The notes beneath the pieces were generated by a model. That model worked only from the letters and a program-made list of their open reading frames with translations, was not told the DNA's origin and made no database searches. The translations under genes were made by a program, and so were the position numbers. A stretch of 64,000 bases of DNA from Pocillopora verrucosa (taxonomy: Eukaryota > Cnidaria > Anthozoa > Scleractinia > Pocilloporidae), in the NCBI RefSeq assembly GCF_036669915.1, contig NC_089312.1, positions 22,731,904 through 22,795,903 of the forward strand. The letters are read 5' to 3'. Positions 56,685 to 64,000 of this stretch are shown here, one piece after another (positions within the stretch are counted from its first letter, which is position 1; each line of letters opens with the position of its first letter).

Positions 56685-59400
56685 GGAAATGGCTCTTGGA
56701 TAACTCAACAACGTAAATGAGTTTTGCATATGATATCAATAAAACAAGCATTTATCTGTACAAGGTTTTAAATTTTCGTTGCAGCGAATGCTCGGTAATT
56801 GATTGAATCAGCACAATAAGGGAAAAAATCCTGAAAGGGGTTTAACGGTTTCGAATATTTGATGGATCCTTCACTTTTCCGTCGATTCTTTTGTGTTTCT
56901 CTTCAGACCAACCAGTTGTAATCTGAGGAATCACCGCATGTTAAATTTGACGGGCTGGCGAGTAAAGGGGATGTTGTGTGTGTACATGTAATTAGCAGGA
57001 GACATACTCACAATTCGCTAAAATTTCCGTTCAGGAAAAGCAAAACTGAATTACAATTTTCGCACTCAGAATACTTGAAAAACAGATGTATTCCCGTAAC
57101 TCAGGGCTATAACCCGTAATAATTGACTTGAAAAGGTTTTCCTAGCCTGCCACAGGTTATACCTTGGGAGTTTTATGCTTTTCGCAAACGAAACATACGT
57201 TATTGAAGGAAGATTTTAAACTGATCAGCTTGGGTCTCGAATAATATTGACTGAGGACCAAGCAAAACAACACACGCAAAAAAAAACACTGTAAAATTTA
57301 GTTGAAAACGCTTAAAATTGAAAACTCCAGCTCAAAGACAAAGAATGAGCATCATGTCAGATAAATTATTGCTTTACTTTCCTTTTATTTAAGGCGTAAT
57401 AAAACAACTTCGACGCCGCTTAGCTGAGGGGAGGCTCATAAAGACTCATCATGAAAAGGCAGGAACTTTGAAAAGCAATACAAATATGTGGAATGATACA
57501 TACTCCTATACAAATGCGTGGGGAAAAAATGCTCTCTTGCTCTATCATTAGAGAAAAAACGCCTTTTTTCAGGTAAAAACATACCGCGAATTAGACTGAA
57601 TTTGGCTAAATAATTGAAATGCGCATTCGAATTTACTTGAAATTAAGAACTGAAATAAAATGATTGATCTGGCAAACAAAACAAAAAAAAGAGAAAATTG
57701 AATCAAAATATTGAAATATAAAACATCGAACTTAACATCTGTCAGAGGAAACCGCGAAAGAAAAAAACACGTCTGTCCAGTTTAGTTTTTACGAAGTACG
57801 ATATACAGTTATCGGCCGTTTGAGAAAGTTGATGAGAAAAGAGAAATATTAATACTGCGAATGACTACTTTTGCATTCGGTAAACAGTCGCACCAAAAGC
57901 AAACACGTAAGGTAAATAAACCAAATGATGATATGAGATTTCTTCCTCTTTCTATTTACAATAGAGATCTATAAATGCGCTCTATATTTGTCCGGATTAT
58001 TTTTCTTTCAAAAGAATTTTATTTTAAGAATTTCGCAATAGCGGAGGTTACGTTTTTACTGATAATAATCTCGATTTTTCCTCGGGACTAACAATTGTAT
58101 TGAATTGAATTAACAACTGAATAAGAAATTATAACTCTAATTTATATACAACAAAATTTTAACAGAAGATGGATATGTGAAGCAAAATAATTTGATAGTG
58201 TCAATATTGAAAATGTAAAATAAAAAAGAATTTTCGAATGCTGTGCGACTTTGATGCATAGCAAAAGTCGGAAAACTGCTTAGAAATATAAAGATTATGA
58301 GTGAAATTGAAAAAAAAAAAAAAACAACTATCGAACAGGAGGAAATGCATAAGATTTCAATTTGACATTGTATTGAATGTAAATAAATTTTGATTTCAAG
58401 CACCAGCATAGTTTCTTCATCAAAGTGGAAAAAGCAACGTGGAAATCAAAATGATTGCCTCGAAAGCCGTTTTTTGTTAAGAACCTGTGCTGTTGTTGGG
58501 TTAGGATGTGACAGAGAAGATCAAACAGAAAAGAAAATACAGGCCTAAATAGTTATTTATTTTGCATAGATGAGTGATTTGTATTCAAAGACGGCCTGCT
58601 TTATAAAAAATAAAGATAGATAAGGATTTAAGACATAGAAGAGTGCTTGATTTTCAACGTTGAAAAGTAATATCTTCTGTCATCGTGAACGGTACAATAA
58701 AACAATGTTTTTGATTGAATTGCATATGACTTTGACATTTCCATATCAAAAACCGGGCGCCTTCCAGGGTCAACATTTATTTGCGGTTTTTACCTTCGAT
58801 TCCTGTTTGATAAGCAAACACCGCAAATAAGAAGGAGATTAACTTCATAGTGGATCGTGCCATAAAAAAATAATAGCTTGACCAGATTTCATAGTAAAAA
58901 GTTTACCGGAGGAGATTCAAAGTAGATGCACATACTCCTTTATGAAGTGTCGCATTTAACTGTTCAACTGATCGACTGCCTCAAACCTTTCTGTGTTTCT
59001 TTATTTCACGTCAAGGTAAAAAAAAAAAAAGAAATTCAGAATCTCCAATTAGTAACTTTCCATAAATACAATATGTTTTCTTTATGTGCTATCTTATTAA
59101 CCTCTGTAAAGATCAATCTTTTAATCAAAGATGCTACGAATACTACACTCAATAGAGTAACGTTTATACTCGAGGAAAGCCGAGCTAAAAGGAGGTAATA
59201 AGAACAATTTTACTAACGAAAAAATGGTGAAATCTGTATTTTCTTCTTCATCCTCTCTTCTGTACTGGAAATTATTATTTACTGAGATTGGTAGAAAAAC
59301 ACCACGTAAGATTATATATGAAACTTTCTTACTCTTTTCCAAAGGTAGGTTTTCAAGTGACAGCCAACATCAAGGAAATGACCTTAAACTTTATAGAAAA
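56685..59400. other. spacer between the Ly6 gene and the GPCR pseudogene
   Basis: No gene supported over 2.7 kb. The sequence is AT-rich with several A-runs (57280, 58310, 59020). Frames at 58137-58409 and 58926-59198 are hydrophobic or Lys-rich noise. Confidence 0.5.
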
Positions 59401-59439
59401 TCGAATGAGCAACGCAGCCGAAAGATCCAAAGTCGGCAA

Positions 59440-60292
59440 AAGTAGTGAAGTACCCACGTGGTTTTGGATCTTGCAATGTGTAATTTTAGCTCGTAACAAT
59501 GTATGGCAATGGTCTTTTTGTTTTTATTATCTTAACTTTAGGAAATCTTCACACCGCTTGCAACTGGTTCGTCCTATCCTTGTCTATGGTAGACTTGTGC
59601 GTTGGTCAACTGCTTCCATCTTGTTCTTTCATCTGCCAGAAGGAAGGAATTTCTTGTAATGCTGTTGTATTTTTTTACGGCATTTAACTCCATATTAGCC
59701 ATTTATGTCGCCAATACCTGCTTGATGACTTTCGACAGATACTTAGCGCTCGTGCGTGCCCTGAAATACCAAATGTTCATGACCGCAAAGCGATAATAAA
59801 TGCCTGGGTGTTTCCCGCAACACTTGCCTTTCTACCGTTCACTTGGCGTAACCACATCTCTGACGAAGACAAAAACCAAGCGAAGAAGACCTGTACCGCA
59901 GCTATGTTGATACTTTTCGAATTTCTACCACCTGAAATTTCATTATTAATGTACCTAAAAATACCTTTCACGACCCGAGCACTCAGGAGAAAAACAGCGA
60001 TATAGCTCAACTGAGTTTCAACCAAGCTTCTAGTGCCAATCTCATACCAAGTTCAAGAAGACGACTTCAGGAGAGATCTGTACGAGTTGTTGGTATGTGG
60101 TTATCCTGTTTGTGATGTGCTGGAAGTTTGATATCTATAAGTCAATATGCAGGTATTATCTGGAGTGGTCCGTCGAAAAACATGTCTTAGACCGAATTTC
60201 CTTGCATTTCATCTGCACAAACTCTGGTGTCAACTGATGAAAAGAGACATTCGAACTGAGATACGAAGACTTACGCGGTGTTCTAACCAATA
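59440..60292 (+). pseudogene. group A GPCR pseudogene
   Basis: Clear receptor sequence is spread over changing frames. TM1 is WFWILQCVILARNN then, in another frame, YGNGLFVFII. TM2 is NWFVLSLSMVDLCVG and the TM3 end FDRYLALVRALKY. TM4-TM5 runs from NAWVFPATLAFLPFTW to the ALRRK region; the loop 3 motif is IAQLSFNQ near 60000; the TM7/helix 8 remains are ICTNSGVN and MKRDIRTE near 60200-60270. At least three frame changes and several stops separate these, and the TM6 part is heavily damaged. The shared QLSFN places it in group A. The gene is dead; the readability of each segment suggests moderately recent loss. Confidence 0.9.
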
Positions 60293-62025
60293 AACTCGCT
60301 ATTATGGTTCGTGTCTTGCGTTTTCGTCTTTGTTTTCATCATTTTCAAGTGACTATGTTTTTTAAGAATCAAAGTAATGTTCCCCTCTCTATTTTACCGT
60401 GGCACTATGTTTCCATAATCCCCTAAAGACTTTTCACTGCCTAAGCAGCTTTAAGATGAGTACTTTCAGAGAAATCTGTTCGTTTAACAAGGTTTGGTAG
60501 AATTGGTGTACTTGAAGAACATATTTAAGGTGATTCCACAGAAAAAAAAAAGGTATTAACTATTTTTTAAAAATTTCCATAAATGATCCTTACCAAATCG
60601 CATTTAAAAGATAGGTCATCGTGCTAGTTTAAGAGATATGATGGGCCAGTCTTATCCCATTTATGACAGTACTGGTTATAACCACGTGCGTTTTTTCATT
60701 GGTTCCTCGTACGTTTTCGATAGCTGGAAGCTTGGGTTTCTAAAGTGAAACTTTAAAGCTAATGCGAAAGAATAGAAGTGGGAAAATTTTCTCAATAAAT
60801 TTTTAAAATCGAATCGTCAGTACGACAAATGGAACTCGGCTAAAGTGCATAAAAGAATTCACACGTGTGGGCGGCATAACTTAAAATATATTTCAAATAG
60901 AATAAAACACAAAATGCACACCACACAATAAACGTCTTTGAGACATTGTGATGGCACTAATTCCAGTTTTGTATAGAAAACAGCAATAAAATATTTTTTC
61001 AATACAATAGATAAATCATACGATGTATCTTAAGGAACCAAGGTACATATTCTCGAAAGTTTACTGCCCTCAGAAGGAAGAGTGAAAGTCAGGCACTTTA
61101 GGTTTCAAGTTCATCCGTCCATAACATGATATGCACGCGCACTGAGATAGATATTAAGATGCCATGACAATTAATGGTCATTCTTATTTAGAATACGCCC
61201 CAGGAAGCTATGTCAATACTAATTCAACAGAAAAGTACAATTTGAGCAAGCTCGTTGTCAAAATCTGCAAAGTGCTTGTAAGGAAAATATTGTGAAATAA
61301 CAAACACTTCACAAATCAAAACGTTTACAAATAAATTTGAAAAAAAAATTTTAGCTTTCCTTGAAAAAAAGCTTGGATTCACTTTTGCTCGACCATCGAT
61401 TTTGAACAGCTTCCTAATCAAAAACCCTCTGGAAACTTGCCTTGATAGGTGATATATTTATACTTCAAAGGAAAGTTTGCAAGAGAAAAACCTCAAAAGT
61501 TTCTTCAAAAATGTTGACTAAAAGTAATGATAATGGTTTTTTTTATCTCTCCTTACCAGACATTCCGCAAAATCTTTGTTCCTAATATTTCGAATTAAAT
61601 ATAATTGCAAACTTATAGTCTAATTTTCCTTATTTTTGTGTTTGTCTCAAATTGTCAGATATTAACGCAATTCTACCAAGTTTCAGCACTATTGACACGC
61701 ATGAATCACTTTTATAATGGAACACCACGTGAAAAGCATAAATACTATGAAGCGTCTTTTGCCATTTCAGGTTATTCTTCATGAAATGCTATTTCTACTG
61801 TTTCAAACCCTCGTCCGCTTGTTGCTATTCGAAATTGAGCACTTTTTGTCTCTCTGTTCTTTGATTTTCCGGTTCCAATGCTTCGTAGATACAGACTTTA
61901 TATGAAAAGAAGCACACCACAGAAATCAAGAGAGCACAGAGAAGAATACCCTTGGTAAACTATAGGATCTATTTGGGTAACACCCCGACTGTATGGTCCA
62001 CATAACTGTATTACTGCTTGGTTGA
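60293..62025. other. spacer between the GPCR pseudogene and member 7
   Basis: No gene or defined repeat supported. Short frames only. Confidence 0.45.
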
Positions 62026-63015
62026 TTAGTAATACAACGACTGTCCAGCAAATCGGGTTTCCGTCCTCAGTTCGTGCACTTGCAAATTGTTCCCTTTAAT
62101 GAAGGCAAACGTGAGATTGAGCTCCCTTCTGATATCTTGTTTAAGAATAGCATATACCATTGGATCAGCTGCGGTATTGCCCACCAAAAAAATCCTTGAA
62201 GCGTACACCATTGTGAGCGGTACATGGCACAAGGAGAAGCTGTTGCAAAGGCCTCTGTAGATAGTGAAAGACCAGCATAACACGAAGAAGAAAATTACTG
62301 CGCCGAGAACCAGAACGGAATAAGACTTTCGATTGCTTTGTCTAACATTTCGCTGCGGAATTGCCGAGTTGCTAGTGATTTGCTCCACTTGAACTCGATG
62401 ACGTTTTGAATGCTTTAGGGTAATGCGTGATATTTTAGCGAAGGCAAGTAAAAGCCCAGCACAAGGTAAAACGGCGAACGCAAATATTTGTATAACTCTG
62501 AAAATCCTTTCGGCGTCTTTGGCTTCGGTAGTTGAGATCAGTGTAATGCAAAGCGATGGCATAAGGTAAAGAAATATGGGCAGCGTCCATCCTATACAAA
62601 TGGTTAATGTCACTCGTTTAGGAGACATTAAGACGGGATAGCGCAAAGGAAATACCACTCGACAAAATCTATCTCCTGCCATCGCGCAAACATTCACTAC
62701 CGAGGCACAAAGAAAGTAATTGCAGAAGTTCCAGAATACGAGAGAGCACTGTACTCCAAAGCGATCACAAATGAAAGCTCCCGGTATTGTCGTGATGGAT
62801 ATTAACAAATCAGAACAAGAGAGGGACAGAATGAAGCTATTGGAGGTTGTTTGCAGCCTTCTACGAGTTGTAATCAAGAATATGACTATAGAATTACCAA
62901 GGATGGCAACCACTCCAGTAGAACCCAAGATAATCCAAAACCAAACTTCATCTTTCTTTAAGCCTTTAGCAGGTGAAGTCTGCGTTGCATTAACAGATTC
63001 GTTCCTTGTATCCAT
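62026..63015 (-). CDS. class A GPCR, group A member 7 (DRF and DPMVY variants)
   Basis: Intronless, 329 aa from the chosen start MDTRNESVNATQTSPAK. An in-frame ATG 50 codons upstream (63165) exists, but the extra residues do not look like receptor sequence. The N-terminus carries two N-glycosylation sequons (NES, NAT). GNSIVIFLI in TM1, SLSCSDLL, DRF 115-117 in place of DRY, a relaxed loop 3 motif QITSN 212-216, CW without Pro in TM6, C257-x5-C263, and DPMVY 284-288 in TM7 (the Asn-to-Asp change is known in several receptor families, melanocortin included). A cysteine sits at C90, one residue off the usual TM3 position, with no partner in ECL2. It is the most diverged intact group A member. 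Confidence 0.88.
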   Translation of the reverse strand: MDTRNESVNATQTSPAKGLKKDEVWFWIILGSTGVVAILGNSIVIFLITTRRRLQTTSNSFILSLSCSDLLISITTIPGAFICDRFGVQCSLVFWNFCNYFLCASVVNVCAMAGDRFCRVVFPLRYPVLMSPKRVTLTICIGWTLPIFLYLMPSLCITLISTTEAKDAERIFRVIQIFAFAVLPCAGLLLAFAKISRITLKHSKRHRVQVEQITSNSAIPQRNVRQSNRKSYSVLVLGAVIFFFVLCWSFTIYRGLCNSFSLCHVPLTMVYASRIFLVGNTAADPMVYAILKQDIRRELNLTFAFIKGNNLQVHELRTETRFAGQSLYY

Positions 63016-64000
63016 AAAACTCCAAATTTGTGACCACTTCAGTTTAATTCTTACAACCGAAAAAAGTTGGATCGGTTTTTCGTCGCCAGACGTTTTAAGA
63101 TCAAGAGAAGCCTCTGCGTGCTGGTATCTAACAAGCCCGTGATAACCTGTACACTTATGATGCACAGTACGCGAACTTTAATGCCTAACGACTCCTGGCT
63201 GTGTATTTTTATATCAACACCACCACGCAAAAGTTATACATTAAGATCTTTTAGATAGCGCTTCAATCTTTTCATTGGTTCGGCAGACAGTCTTTAGCAT
63301 TAATTGTTGACGCATGTAATTTTTATCTCCAAACTTTAGATTGCCTCGGAAGTAAGAGCAGCTGTTTCCCTCGCAACATTTTCTGAAGAACATGCAAATA
63401 AGGTAATTTTAGTTTTGAAGTTTACTTTTGTATACGTTTTTGCCGCTTTGAACTCAGATTGCTCAATAACAAATATAAGTTATTAAAGGAAAAAGCATCC
63501 ACGTTAATAAATCAAAAACAGCTAAATTTCCCATTTCTTTTGTCTAATGTTCACTTGATGCTCATTTCCAGTTATTAACTACTAAAGCTGACAAGCTTTA
63601 TCGTGCTAAAATGTTCCTAATAAGAGTCTGACAGCACCGTAAATGATGAAAAACAGTAAAGTGGATTAATCGAGTTCAAAGAAAAAACCACAGAAGAAAG
63701 CAATAATTTCGTCTTTCAGCCGATGTTTGCAAAGCGGGGTCTGTGACAGTGCTCGATATGCATACATATGCTAACGGAAATAGTAGGATAAGCTAAGCCA
63801 GTCACGGAGCAAAAACGTGTCATTCGCCTGGTGTTTAAAATCAAGACGTCAAACGCATTGACACAGAAACAATTTTTTTTTTCTTATTCTCTTTTTTTTT
63901 GCTTTTGGCTAGGCAAATTGCTTTGAGGCATACTCACAAACTTAAGTCTTCTTGTTGCAAGCAGCAAGATTGTGAGATGCGCACATATTCTTTTTGAATA
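63016..64000. other. right-hand flank
   Basis: Presumed promoter/5' UTR of group A member 7, then AT-rich sequence with no supported gene. A poly-T/CT tract lies near 63870-63905. Confidence 0.45.

Overview
The window reads as nuclear DNA from a cnidarian, most likely a hexacoral (stony coral or sea anemone). It is AT-rich, with spliced genes at one end, many intronless rhodopsin-like receptor genes at the other, and scattered Penelope-like, MITE-like and SINE-like repeats. No species can be named from the sequence alone.

Region 1 (about 0.8-22.3 kb) is a tandem array of three intact seven-exon genes, all on the plus strand. They encode non-heme Fe(II)/2-oxoglutarate oxygenases of the isopenicillin-N-synthase-like superfamily, the type often labelled 'UPF0676 protein C1494.01-like' in invertebrate genomes. 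I assembled the exons by eye from splice sites, reading frame and homology between the copies. All three products (318, 320 and 328 aa) keep the HxD...H iron triad and the RxS 2-oxoglutarate motif. Around them lie fragments of further copies: pieces of exon 2 and exon 3 inside intron 1 of copy 1, within a ~1.9 kb inverted-repeat structure, and a duplicated promoter plus broken exon 1 in intron 1 of copy 2. Between copies 2 and 3 (12.5-17.8 kb) is a repeat-rich spacer. It holds a duplicated A-B module and a 1.1 kb inverted-repeat transposon that still carries a PHD-finger-like tail.

Region 2 (about 25.6-63 kb) is a cluster of nine intact single-exon class A GPCR genes and one GPCR pseudogene. 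Seven intact genes and the pseudogene belong to one subfamily (group A), marked by a short N-terminus and a shared Q-L-x-F/Y-N-like motif at the start of intracellular loop 3. Group A also lacks the usual TM3-ECL2 disulfide cysteine, and six of its seven intact members have a C-x5-C pair at the extracellular end of TM6. That combination resembles vertebrate melanocortin receptors. The other two genes (39.1-42.8 kb) are a tandem pair of a clearly different subfamily (group B: ERY, NPW(I/V)Y, basic C-tail).

Other genes in region 2 are two tRNA-Ser genes of different anticodon (CGA, minus; UGA, plus) with a decayed tRNA-Ser copy between them, and a two-exon secreted Ly6/three-finger protein of 100 aa at 55.4-56.7 kb. 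Repeats include a Penelope-like retroelement 3' fragment directly abutting the stop codon of one GPCR, three short related repeats (one with a 14-bp target-site duplication), foldback elements and a piggyBac-like MITE family. The oxygenase and receptor clusters show no evident functional link beyond adjacency. Both look like local tandem birth-and-death gene families.
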